Assembly (NCBI GenBank): GCA_003427395.1
Contig: BFEA01000156.1
Location: 67,507-103,473 of the forward strand
Length of the DNA stretch: 35,967 nucleotides
Source: Chara braunii
Lineage: Eukaryota > Streptophyta > Charophyceae > Charales > Characeae
Reading direction: 5' to 3'
In this document: positions 1 to 9,062 of the stretch, piece by piece
Layout of the letters: each line of letters begins with the position of its first letter
How positions within the stretch are numbered: the first letter of the stretch is position 1
The notes under the pieces: model-generated
What the model was told of the DNA's origin: nothing
Seen by the model: only the letters and a program-made list of their open reading frames with translations
Databases searched by the model: none
Translations under genes and position numbers: made by a program

Positions 1-2
1 CA

Positions 3-110
3 CTCTTATCCGCCGAGGTGTTACATATTTACGACCCGCTTCTAGCTACACGCGTCACTACCGATGCGTCGGGCTATGGCATTGGGGCCGTCCTTGAGGG
101 GGGGCATTGA
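3..110 (+). pseudogene. Ty3/Gypsy pol fragment, RT to RNase H junction
   Basis: Reading from base 3, the open frame carries IYDP followed by TTDASGYGIGAVLE. This is the usual join between the reverse transcriptase connection and the RNase H domain of Ty3/Gypsy retrotransposons, including the first RNase H aspartate. The frame enters from outside the window and stops at TGA 108-110, where Gypsy proteins would continue for hundreds of residues. It is therefore a truncated relic. It overlaps the end of the minus-strand PLE frame, so the junction of two decayed elements lies near base 60-110. The family call rests on a short but diagnostic motif. Confidence 0.75.
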
Positions 111-2822
111 TCATGCCATTCAACGACAAACGAGGCCACTGTCTTGGAGGCTGTGGTGGAGACGGGGAATGTCTCCGCCAAAGAGGCATCTGTAACGATC
201 TATCTGACAGCGGATGCCTCGGCCGACAGGGCCTTTGTGATGGCTTATCTGACCATGATGATGAGGTCGATGATGAGGAAGTATCGAAGGGAGGGGAGGA
301 GGAGGGAGAAGAGGAAGAAGTAGGGGATGAAGAAGAAGAGGCAGATGACTGAAAGGGCGCTGCACTAGAGGACGTGGGTGGGGGTGGCGGTGATGATGGT
401 GGTGGCGGTGAGAATGGTGGTGGCAGTGCTGATGATGACGGCAGTGATGGCGGTGGTGGTCGAGGTGGTCGGGGGGGTGGTGATGGAGGCGACGGTGGCA
501 GCAGTGGCGGTGGAGGAGGTATACCTTCAGCTGCAGCAACAGTCGCCGTGTTGGTAGGATGCTGGCCTTCATCCCTTACAGCCACTTCGGTAACGTTTAC
601 ATTGTTTACTGCGGCTAGCATGGTCTCTAGCTGAGTTCGCGTATCCACATTAGTGTCTGCCATTTCAGCAGGGATAACAGGGGAGGGAGGGCTCGCTGCG
701 TTTGATTGTGCGGAGGGCTGATGCTGGCTGCGCTCAACATTGGTGACAGGTGGTGAGTGGTGGTCTCTTGTGTGTGGTTGGGTGGAGGGCCTGCGCACAG
801 AATCAGCATTCGGGAGTGGGAGTGCAATTGCCCAGCAAAATATTCGACGAAACCAGTTCGAAAGTCGTATGACATGAGTTGGTAGCCGGCGCTGGCGGCC
901 ACGCACATATGCAGTCCAGCCTCTAGCCAGGACACCGGGAGGATGGCCCCTGACAAGCATACGTCGTGTCAGGGAAGTCACTGCCACTTTGAAGTCGGTG
1001 GTATTCTTACATATATGTTTGAATCTCATTAGTTGTCCCGTGAGCACACCTGCAGGCTGGTGACCCGGGGCATTGGGATAACGTATGACAGGGAACGTTC
1101 AGGCCTCAGCCTTATCAAATACGCCAATGTGAAGTGAGCCATCAGGCGGAACCAGGATTCTTGCACCAAAGAAAAGACATGACCCATCTTGCTCAGTAGT
1201 GTTTTTCCACTGAAGACCATACCGAGCAGGAGACGGTGGTGATGTCTTCCAGGATAGAATGTCATCAATGAATCGGTATGCGAATGCATATGCTTGCGCA
1301 GCAAGCAGATCTCGCTGACGAAGATGATTGAACTGTGCTTCGTCCCAATAAAGTGTGAGGTTGGCAATTTCTGCTCCAGCTTAAGTGCCCATAGGGATGC
1401 CGACCACCTGATGGCGCAGAGTGCCGTCTCTCGTAGATGTTGCTTTATTTCTGACACCGAGAGGGTGTCTGACTCATGTGAAGTAACCCATTCCCCACGA
1501 TGAGGACCTCCTACGGTCATGTACATTTGTACTGGCCTTCTGCCCTGTGGGATCCGCCCCAAAGCATAATCATGTGCTTCAGAACAGCATTCAGAACATT
1601 GTTAAGAATCCTGTTGTGTGGCAGGTTCGTGTACATAGTTGGAAAGTCCACTGTATGTGGTGTGCAGCCTCGACGGGATTGTGCATTCTGCTTGAGATCC
1701 AGAATGACTTCCTCCGCACTTTGCAAGATCCAGCAACATCGTACACCACTTTCTTGATAGAGTTCATTGTCCTTATTGCGTAGGGACTTGATCACACCTT
1801 GAAGGGCGTAGCTAAGTGAGCGGGAGGTCATTGTTGTACTCGCAAAAGGCTTATGAGGGGGCCTGTTGTGCAGGTCTGTAACTGAAGGTTGGTGAGGTGT
1901 TGTGCAAGGTGCAGATCGGGAAAGGTTGTTACGCTGTGTAACTCCAAGAATCGGACGAAGGGCAGGTGGAGATTTGTGTGCTTTGAGTGCAAAGTAGAGA
2001 TAGGGCAGGGTGTCAGTATGTCGACAGCCCCAGCGTTGGTTGAAAAGTGCATGGCGTTCGAGGATGCTGGCCACAGTCTCCGATGCTTGATTGTAGGTCG
2101 GACTGTCAAGATGCTGTGATAACTTATACACGTACCAGCGCTGGCAGCAGATTGCCATGTGGTGTGATTTTTTTTTTTTTTTTTTTTTTTTTTGCAGTTG
2201 AGATTGGCAATCTTCATCTGTCAAAAACAGTCCACAAGATGGTTGGTTACCGATACTCCCGCTACCCTGCCTGTGTCATTTTTGTGTGATGTTTTATCGA
2301 CAGGTACTATGGCAAATTGCTGCGGTAACTGCCGAAGAGATGTGTTGGCAGCGCGAAGCAGTTTGAGTAGGTGCTTGGTACAGTGACGCAGTGAAATTCA
2401 GTCGGCATCTTGAAAGTACTGATGTGCGCCATGTGTGCAGCTGAGAGAGATTGTTAGCAATTAGAGACTCATTGTTGCGTGCTGATCTCATGGTTGCTAT
2501 AAATTTGGCAATATACTCATCCAGACCGAGTTTCAAAGCTTTCATCACATTTGTGGTGTCGGCATTGAGGCGGTGCTTGGAGCCTTCAAAGAAGAGAGCC
2601 CGCAAGTGTGTATCTTGTATAATGGTGTAGTCCACTGTGGCTACATGACCATCGTTGGAATACTTGTCGACAAGGACAATTGTCAGGGTCTGGAAGAGGC
2701 ATAATGCTTGTTATGCCAAGTGCCACTTCTGTAAAATTACAGAACTGGACATGTATGGGTGGCACCATCTTGTCGCAGATACGTATCTGCTTGGCAAGGG
2801 CAGGCCGTTGATGTAATTCAGC
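58..2822 (-). pseudogene. PLE 1: decayed Penelope-like reverse transcriptase (CxC clade)
   Basis: Reading the minus strand downward, it shows a CPC motif (about 2675), then after a frame change a DGHV motif (about 2650), LRALFFEGSKHRL, fingers motif KAHKSPPALRPI (about 1960), motif A DFPTMYTNLPH (about 1614-1650), motif B GIPMGT (1384-1401), motif C YRFIDDIL (1255-1278) and the C-terminal GQLMRFKHIC segment (about 1000-1040). This order is that of Penelope-like RTs. It is broken by frame changes near 2670, 1550 and 1410, by TAA at 1381-1383 directly after motif B, and by TGA at 1099-1101. A 26-base poly-T tract at 2168-2193 interrupts the region before the fingers. No GIY-YIG domain is seen upstream; the copy ends at the microsatellite. 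The last open stretch (58-1047) runs into a Pro/Ser-rich tail of low complexity whose coding status is doubtful. Confidence 0.85.
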
Positions 2823-2849
2823 AATGTGTGTGTGTGTGTGTGTGTGTGT

Positions 2850-2916
<67 letters not shown>

Positions 2917-2917
2917 N

Positions 2918-3008
<91 letters not shown>
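2823..3008. repeat. Compound microsatellite (TG)n-(CT)n-(CA)n
   Basis: Blocks of TG, then CT interrupted by one N near 2917, then CA. The tract marks the upstream boundary of PLE 1. Open frames of repeated VC, SL, ER or HT dipeptides here are artefacts. Confidence 0.95.
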
Positions 3009-3009
<1 letters not shown>

Positions 3010-3199
3010 TTTATTTTACTTTCAAGTTTCAAGTTGATCTGGCTATACGCAGTCTCTGTCAACTTCATAGCACCAGCAACGCCCGGTAGTTCCCCTGGCA
3101 TTCCACGTGCACAGCGATCTGCATGGCGGCAAGTGGAAACGAAGAAAAATCATTCAAAAATGAAATGAGATAAGCATTTTTTGTTTTTTTTCTTTTGCT

Positions 3200-3356
3200 T
3201 TTTGGAAGGGCAATGGCCTTGAGATATCATCCATGAGCTGACGGCCCCCAGGTAATCCAGAATTCTTTCAGTCTGTTCATCTGATTGCATCTGGATTCGA
3301 ACTTGGGTCTGTATTTCAACAGTTCATGGGTGTACCAACTGAGCTAGGCCCCCTTG
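3200..3356 (-). mobile_element. tRNA-derived SINE, family 1, copy 1
   Basis: On the minus strand the head reads like a tRNA 5' half: an A box TAGCTCAGTTGG preceded by GGGCC, and a B box GTTCGAATCC about 45 bases later. A second, clearly related copy occupies 35075-35232 on the same strand, with similarity beyond the tRNA-like head into the body (shared GAGCTGAC and CATCTGGATTCGAAC on the plus strand). A scrap with only the A-box end lies at 8295-8330. The unit lacks a good cloverleaf and is dispersed, so a SINE is a better reading than a tRNA gene. It lies next to the 3' end of the helicase exon, probably inside its intron. Confidence 0.75.
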
Positions 3357-3523
3357 GTTGAGGTGACCCAAATCCTACAAACCCACAAAGACAAAAATGA
3401 ATTGAGAAGACCTGAGATGAGATGAATAGAATCTGCAAACCAACAGAAACTTTATCACCGCTGACTGACCTCATACTGTATCTCTTCTTTATAAATAAAT
3501 AAATAAATAAATACATTTAAATT

Positions 3524-6500
3524 TTAAAAAAAAAAAACGCAGAGCCTTAAGGTTCTGGCTGAGTGACTGACCTCATCCTGTAACTCTTCAAGGTGAAGAA
3601 GCCGCGAAAACTGATCGACATAGTTTTCATGGGTCAGCGGTCCTGTCAGAGTTGTATCGTCATATAACACTTCCTCAAGTCCCCTTTCGTCTGCAGCTTT
3701 TCTCAGTGATTGTGGTATGTAATAAGAATCGATGAACCTCAAAGCTGTGTTGCCCTTCCCGGGAAGTTTAAGAGCCTTGTCAGGTCTCACTAGCTCGACT
3801 CCTTCCTCCCCGCGAACCCCCCAAACTGGGCCCCCGACATTACTGGGCCGGCAAAAAGGACGAACAGGGGCAAGCTGTCTGATGCTTCGGTCCTCCACCG
3901 ATATATCCACATATCTGGCGATCGTGAATTCTCTGCTACCTTCCCATGATGATGTTTTACAGAATCTAAAAACAATTGCGGTGCGGATCAGACCTAAGTT
4001 CAACGGTTCGTGGCAGACGACCGTCAAGATGAGCGACGATCCTGGCGCAATGGGCACCCCTTTCCTACCCTCCTCATGTTGGCCGCCACCTGCGTCGTCT
4101 GCAAGCCAAAGCGCTGGACTACTCTTTGCTGGGAAACAGCACTCTCCCGATGTTCCAACCACCTTCTTTGAGACGCCTGGCCCTTCCAGAAGGAGCAGAA
4201 CTTCATCTCTTTCTATTGCCGGCTTGCAGGACAAAAGGGTAACACTCTTCTTCCCTGTGTTGCTGATCGTTAGTGCCCAACGGGCCGACGTTCCCACTTC
4301 CAACACAACGGGTGGGCATTTCCCATCTGGCCCCGGCGCAGGAAACGGCTTCGAGATGACAATCCCTTGTTTATTTGCCTCAAGCCCAGCTCTGTGGTCC
4401 CTAATCGCGACGACATCCGTCCTAGCTCGATGACTCCAGCTCGCGACATGACCTTCCCATGCAGACCGTGTTTCACACGTCTCTTCGCACAGATGACATA
4501 CTGCTGGGAATTGCTGAGGAATCTCGGCGGACGACTGGCTACCCTGCAAAAAGTCGCCACCCACACCGTTCTCCCCTGACCCGGACCCGTCATGCTTCTT
4601 ACTTCGGGTTAGATCGGAACGGCAGGTTAGCTGTATGATAAGCGATACAAGTTCTGGGTCTTCCTCCGCTGTGCAAGCCGCGATGGCCTGATTAGCCAAC
4701 GTAGCAGCCAGGCGATGGCGGAGGGATCGTAGGTGCACTTCTAACTCCCTGTGAACGCGGAATTTGGTCGCACAGATAGTGCAGGAAAACTCCTTGTTCC
4801 ATGTTGCGATGGCTGCTACTGCACTAGACCCATCACGCTCGGCCGTCTCGCGCTCTGTTCCTACGGCTTGAGCATTTTGCACCTGTTTGTTTGAACCAGG
4901 CATCCTCCACCCTTGATAACCCTGTCCATAGTATCTCTCACCGTCGACAAAGAAAGAAGAAGAAGAAGAAGAAGAAGAAGAAGACGAAGACGAAGAAGAA
5001 GAAATTGAAGATGGCCCCCCTGTCCCCTTCTCCAAACCCTTCGAGTCTCTGGCAGACAGATGACCTCCTGGCCTTTGAGACGGCGTGCTGCTCGCTTTCT
5101 GCCTAGAAATGAAGCATCTTCCTCTCCCCTCAGCATGCCCGGGTCCGTGCCCAGGTCCGCCGCGGAAAGTTTTATCTTGAAACTGGCAGCTTTGGGGATC
5201 AGAATGGGAGGACGCAGCAGCACGGTTTGGTCCCCATCGTTGCGCCAGGGGATCTGCTGGTCGTATCATGCCTTTCGTCTGGGGATACAGTCTGTTATTC
5301 CCCCCCATAGCGTGCTTCCCATCATCCTTCTCGTTAAGTTTCCCCGCCGAGAATACGGAACAAGGAGCACCACTGGCCGGCAACCATTGGATGCACCGGC
5401 CGTCTTGACGAGCTCCACTAGATCGCATGTATTTCAACATCTTCAACACCTCAAGCATGTCGAGGATGGCCTGAAAATCCGGAGGAGGTAGTGCTTGCCC
5501 CGCATTTATCCTTCTCCCGGTCCTCTTCGAATCTCGACTTGCCATCCTACTTTGTTGAAACTCGTCGTAGACGCGGTTCAACTCTTGCATGCTAGATGAC
5601 CACTGGCTAGTGAACTCGATGTAAGACATAAACTTGTCAGCATGCTCCTTCACGTGGTTGGCAGGAAGGACCGCAGGATAAACAGATGCTGGACCTGTAT
5701 CAGGATGCCTTTCAGTCATCCGTAGACTGCTTCCGTGCCAGGGAGGGTTTTCAGGACCATGGCCCCACGCACTACTTTCTCTGCCGCGGGCTCCCCTCCC
5801 ACCCGGCCGATAAAATTGTATGTTGCCACTGCAACCTCCTTGTTGCGCTGTGCCTCTGCTGCAAGCACCAGAAGCATCTGGAAGTGAATTCTGAAGACAA
5901 GGGGTGGTTTTCGAGGGTGGCTGGAAATCCCACCCAGTGGGCTCGCATGGCGACGACGAACCCCACCCAGTGGGCTTGCATGGTGGTGACAAACCCCATC
6001 GGGTGGGCTCACATTGCGACAGTGAACCCCCACGGGAAGGCTGGGGTCCACATCGCACCGGCGAGCCCCCCCCCGGGGTGGGCTGGGGCTCGCACTCCCG
6101 GAGCGGTGAACCCCACCCGGTGGGCTCACACGATGGCGGCGAACCCCATCCAGTGGGCTCACAAGGTGGCGGTGAACCCCACCCGGTGGGCTCACAAGGT
6201 GGCGGCGAATCCCACCCGGTGGGCTTATGTAGTTGGTTGTTGTGCCGCTTAACTTTCACAGACCTCTGCCGACCTTTTGCTGGCATCCAACCTGCAGAAG
6301 GGTCTTCTTTGAGACCCTCTTGCACAGCAGGAGGGGTGCTTTCCAAGGGTGGTGTCGAATCCCACCCAGCATGGTTGATTGCTGAAGAAGTATCATTGCA
6401 TTCACCCCTCTCACATTGCTCATCTACTGTTCCTGCCACCTGGTCTCGGGCAGCATTATGCCTATGGTCATCGTCAGCGGGACTGGCACCGCATTCCTCC

Positions 6501-6673
6501 TCATGCGAGTCATCACCACGTGACTTGTCCACCTCCTCCACCTCATCTGCCCATCTGCTTGGTTTCTCCATGTCATCGCCCTCTGGTCCACGTGGTTTGT
6601 CCACGTCATCACCCATTATTAATCTGCATGCTTCATCCATCTCATCATCTTCCCATCTATGAGGTCCATCCAC
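3524..6673 (-). CDS. MOV10/SDE3-type RNA helicase, N-terminal exon with two C2H2 fingers
   Basis: The frame of about 1049 residues ends in the N-terminal region typical of MOV10/SDE3 superfamily 1 RNA helicases. Residues about 761-1033 include a beta-rich segment (PVVLEVGTSARWALTISNTG), then PQSLRKAADERGLEEVL and the hallmark LTHENYVDQFSRLLHLEEL. These helicases act in RNA silencing and transposon control. Two U1-type C2H2 fingers (C-x2-C-x12-H-x5-H) lie at about 626-652 and 723-749, a serine run at about 555-575, and an 11-residue PTGWGSPPPCE repeat at about 146-252. The acidic N terminus (DDVDKPRG-like repeats) begins at a GTG codon, so the true start or an upstream exon is unknown. After LLHLEELQDE the DNA reads GAG|GTCAGT, a good 5' splice site at 3571/3572; the last residues of the frame (to 3524) are likely intron. 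No Walker A or helicase motor is visible in 1-3565, so the gene should continue past the left edge. Confidence 0.75.
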   Translation of the reverse strand: MDGPHRWEDDEMDEACRLIMGDDVDKPRGPEGDDMEKPSRWADEVEEVDKSRGDDSHEEECGASPADDDHRHNAARDQVAGTVDEQCERGECNDTSSAINHAGWDSTPPLESTPPAVQEGLKEDPSAGWMPAKGRQRSVKVKRHNNQLHKPTGWDSPPPCEPTGWGSPPPCEPTGWGSPPSCEPTGWGSPLRECEPQPTPGGGSPVRCGPQPSRGGSLSQCEPTRWGLSPPCKPTGWGSSSPCEPTGWDFQPPSKTTPCLQNSLPDASGACSRGTAQQGGCSGNIQFYRPGGRGARGRESSAWGHGPENPPWHGSSLRMTERHPDTGPASVYPAVLPANHVKEHADKFMSYIEFTSQWSSSMQELNRVYDEFQQSRMASRDSKRTGRRINAGQALPPPDFQAILDMLEVLKMLKYMRSSGARQDGRCIQWLPASGAPCSVFSAGKLNEKDDGKHAMGGNNRLYPQTKGMIRPADPLAQRWGPNRAAASSHSDPQSCQFQDKTFRGGPGHGPGHAEGRGRCFISRQKASSTPSQRPGGHLSARDSKGLEKGTGGPSSISSSSSSSSSSSSSSSSFFVDGERYYGQGYQGWRMPGSNKQVQNAQAVGTERETAERDGSSAVAAIATWNKEFSCTICATKFRVHRELEVHLRSLRHRLAATLANQAIAACTAEEDPELVSLIIQLTCRSDLTRSKKHDGSGSGENGVGGDFLQGSQSSAEIPQQFPAVCHLCEETCETRSAWEGHVASWSHRARTDVVAIRDHRAGLEANKQGIVISKPFPAPGPDGKCPPVVLEVGTSARWALTISNTGKKSVTLLSCKPAIERDEVLLLLEGPGVSKKVVGTSGECCFPAKSSPALWLADDAGGGQHEEGRKGVPIAPGSSLILTVVCHEPLNLGLIRTAIVFRFCKTSSWEGSREFTIARYVDISVEDRSIRQLAPVRPFCRPSNVGGPVWGVRGEEGVELVRPDKALKLPGKGNTALRFIDSYYIPQSLRKAADERGLEEVLYDDTTLTGPLTHENYVDQFSRLLHLEELQDEVSHSARTLRLCVFFF
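3566..3571 (-). other. Predicted 5' splice site of the helicase exon
   Basis: On the minus strand the codons for Q-D-E are followed by GTCAGT. Family similarity ends exactly here and low-complexity residues follow. A phase 0 intron is inferred. PLE 1 and SINE copy 1 would lie inside this intron. Confidence 0.55.
4947..5008. repeat. (GAA)n microsatellite coding for polyserine
   Basis: Reiterated GAA/GAC triplets on the plus strand encode a serine run in the minus-strand helicase exon. The length is in frame. Confidence 0.9.
5915..6235 (-). repeat. 33-base coding minisatellite (PTGWGSPPPCE repeats)
   Basis: About nine imperfect copies of a 33-base unit (plus strand CACCCGGTGGGCTCACA-like) encode an 11-residue Pro/Gly/Trp/Cys repeat within the helicase exon. 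Two central copies are degenerate. The reading frame is kept throughout, which argues for coding constraint. Confidence 0.85.
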
Positions 6674-6689
6674 ACCTCATCATCTGACC

Positions 6690-7300
6690 ATCTGCATAGT
6701 TTCTCCACCTACTCATCGGCGGGGACCGCATTCCTCGTCAAGTGAGTCGTGTGGCTTATCTGCTTTCCCCTACTCCCCAGAGAGACCAACCTTGGCATCC
6801 GCTGGACCCCATTCCTCCTCCTCTCCTCAAGCGGGACCCCATTCCTCCTCCTCAAGCGGGACCTCATTCCTCCTCAATTGAGTTCACATCGGCACTTTGT
6901 CGAATGTTGCTGCCGCATTGACCGGCTCTTGCAAGCTCCATCCAATCCAGTGGGCCGCACTGCTTCGATGAACCTGGACCAGTAAGCGCAGGAAGTACTT
7001 CTGGGATGCAATCCGTTCCTGGTCCAGAAATGGGACCATCATCACCCACGCGAGATCCATCACGCTGACGCAGCATTGGTGGCGACATCACCAACTCCCT
7101 TCTCCATTCCTAAGCTCAGCCAAATCACCAACAGCAACTGCAACTGCAACTGCAGCTGAGTGAAGCCTTCCTTCAATCTACACGGGTCATATACAACTCG
7201 TGCCGTCAGCAAGGTGTCCAGGTTCTTGGCATCAGAGGGGACCTCATGCACTTGTTGTTGCGCCAAAACCAACCTGATCGCAACGTTGCAGAGCGATAAG
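6690..7300. other. Region upstream of the helicase exon, no firm gene
   Basis: On the minus strand, segments such as EKLCRWSDDEV (about 6680-6710) and SLDEECG (about 6730) echo the repeats of the helicase N terminus but in other frames, separated by stops. They may be decayed or out-of-phase extensions of the same low-complexity coding region, or part of an upstream exon. A short (GCAACT)n run lies near 7131-7155. No promoter motif can be called. Confidence 0.4.
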
Positions 7301-7308
7301 CAGCATTT

Positions 7309-7738
7309 CAAAAAAAAAAAAAAAAAAAAAAAAAAACAGAGGGGTCAACACCCATCATCTTCTTTATAAAAAATCCAAAAGAAAGGGGAAAAAAAAAAAC
7401 ATCCAGGTTGTTGTAGCGGCCGGATTCAAACTGCTGGGGGGGGGGGGGGAAGATCCCGCGGAATTCATACCATTCCGTTGTCTAGATGCATTGCCATGCC
7501 CTTGACTAATCAAATGGCTGCAAATGTAGTACTAAATTGCAAGGACACATTTGTTTTTTGTTTTTCGAAATTTTTGTTTTGTTTTTTTGGTTGTTTTTGC
7601 GTGTGTTTGGTCGCGGGTTTTTCATTTGTGTTTTCGGTTGCACTTTTATTTCCCCGTGCGCAGTAGGGTTCACACATCCATCCTATGGCAAAAAAAAAAA
7701 AAAAAAAAAAAAAAACCCCCCCCCCCCCCCCCCTTTTC

Positions 7739-7797
<59 letters not shown>

Positions 7798-7798
7798 T
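7309..7798. repeat. Homopolymer cluster, poly-A, poly-C and poly-T
   Basis: A-tract at 7309-7336, G-tract near 7435-7449, then a chain of poly-A (about 7687-7716), poly-C (about 7717-7733) and poly-T (about 7743-7796) with almost nothing between them. Translations of these tracts (poly-K, poly-P, poly-F) are not genes. Tract lengths are unreliable in most assemblies. Confidence 0.85.
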
Positions 7799-8294
7799 GG
7801 CCACCGTTTATTCCCGTTACAGTTGTGGTTTAACAAAGATAGAAAAATTATCGCACGCACCTCCTTTTTTCCCCCTTTTTTTGTTTGTGGTTATTCTCCT
7901 GTTGTCATTGCTTACCATGAACCAGCTTCACTTTCACGTCCACGTTCACGTTCCATGTTCATTTTCATTTTCATGTTCACTTTCACAGTCACAAAGCTCG
8001 CCAATCACAGATGTTGCTGAATATATTTATTCTGAATTTATTTATTCTGAACTGAATTTATTTATGTGAACAAAGATCGATGAATACGAATTTCTGAATT
8101 TATTTATGTGCAATTGCCGAACATCGATGCTAAATACTAATAGCAGCAAAAACGCCTTTCTAAATAAGTAATACGGTAATTGATAATTGAAAAGAAAAGA
8201 AAATAAAATAAAAAATTCAACTTCACACGGTTTTATTTTTATTTTTTTCCCATAAAGGTTTTTTTTTCTTTTTTTTTCTTTTTTACTTTTGTTT
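7799..8294. other. No gene seen; T-rich and short-motif DNA
   Basis: The stretch holds short TTCACGTCCACGTTCACG-like reiterations (about 7930-7990) and TTTATTTATTCTGAA repeats (about 8025-8110). No supported coding frame. Confidence 0.6.
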
Positions 8295-8330
8295 TTCATA
8301 GGTGTACCAACTGAGCTACTAGGCCCGTTG
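8295..8330 (-). mobile_element. SINE family 1, 5' scrap
   Basis: On the minus strand GGCCTAGTAGCTCAGTTGG and following bases match the A-box end of the SINE copies at 3200-3356 and 35075-35232. Only about 35 bases remain. Confidence 0.55.
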
Positions 8331-8497
8331 GTCTTCGTACGTTTTTTAACTTTCGCAGTTGTGTTTAGAAAAAAAAATATTATTAAAAAAAAAAAAAAAA
8401 AAAGCACTGCCCGAGTATGCCTGGTGAATGTGGGCCGTTTACAACCAAAAAAAAAAAAAAGTCGCAACCCCCTCATCCGTCTTTCACCGCAACACAA

Positions 8498-8635
8498 CGC
8501 ACCCTCATGATGACTGCATCTAGCCGGAAAAATAGCACGTATGCATTCATTACGAACACAACGCACCCTCACGATGACTGTATCTGGCCAGAAAGATAGC
8601 ACGTATGCATTCATTACGAGGGTGCGTTATGTTCG
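8498..8635. repeat. 64-base tandem duplication ending in an inverted repeat
   Basis: Two copies of a 64-base unit (CGCACCCTCA...) start at 8498/8499 and 8562/8563. The arm at 8553-8570 (CGAACACAACGCACCCTC) is repeated in reverse complement at 8618-8635 with one mismatch, enclosing the second copy. Confidence 0.85.
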
Positions 8636-8776
8636 CAGGAAGACGATAGATCCGATCAGGGGAAAGACGGAAGATCCGATCTGAGCAAGACGGTTGATTT
8701 CGGTCGGGATACAGATCGCACGTATAGATGGGAAAAGTCGGTTCTGTGCAAAACCCCTCATCACGGGCCTACCATA

Positions 8777-8874
8777 GTTGCACCACTCGCCATTCGCCGC
8801 CATATTCTGAATGCATCTGGACAGGATTATATCCAGATACATTCAAAATCTTGCCCGATGACGACTGGTGCAAC
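8777..8874. repeat. Hairpin element copy 1 (98 bases)
   Basis: An arm beginning GTTGCACCACTCGCC (8777-8821) is followed by a 9-base loop and a nearly complementary arm ending GGTGCAAC (8831-8874). A related hairpin lies at 15277-15373. It may be a small foldback MITE or a small-RNA precursor; the sequence alone does not decide. Confidence 0.75.
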
Positions 8875-8935
8875 TGGGGCCAACCGGCGATCGTCCATCC
8901 GAAAACACGAACAATCTGTTTTTTTTTCCCCCTAA

Positions 8936-9062
8936 ACACACACACACACATGATGTAGAGATTGCGTCGAAGCTCGAAGGGAAAAAAAAAAAAAAAAAAA
9001 AAAAAGAAAAACAACAACAACAACAACAACAACAACGAAACAAACAACAACAACACACACAC
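8936..9062. repeat. Simple-sequence block: (CA)n, poly-A, (CAA)n, (CA)n
   Basis: The block directly precedes recognisable LINE coding sequence and may mark the site of its 5' truncation. Confidence 0.85.

Noticed and set aside
58-1047. Proline/serine-rich wall-protein-like frame
   Set aside because: Its N-terminal part is the RT C terminus of PLE 1. The Pro-rich part is low-complexity GGN/CCN repeat with no signal peptide.
1099-1101. In-frame TGA in PLE 1 as selenocysteine
   Set aside because: Some relatives of this clade encode selenoproteins, but the same frame also has a TAA after motif B and frame changes, so ordinary decay explains it.
3290-3350. tRNA gene on the minus strand
   Set aside because: Anticodon arm pairing is poor and the segment is repeated elsewhere with an attached body.
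8042-8614. Lysine-rich protein of 190 codons
   Set aside because: Built from poly-A tracts, SINE scrap and direct repeats; no domain.
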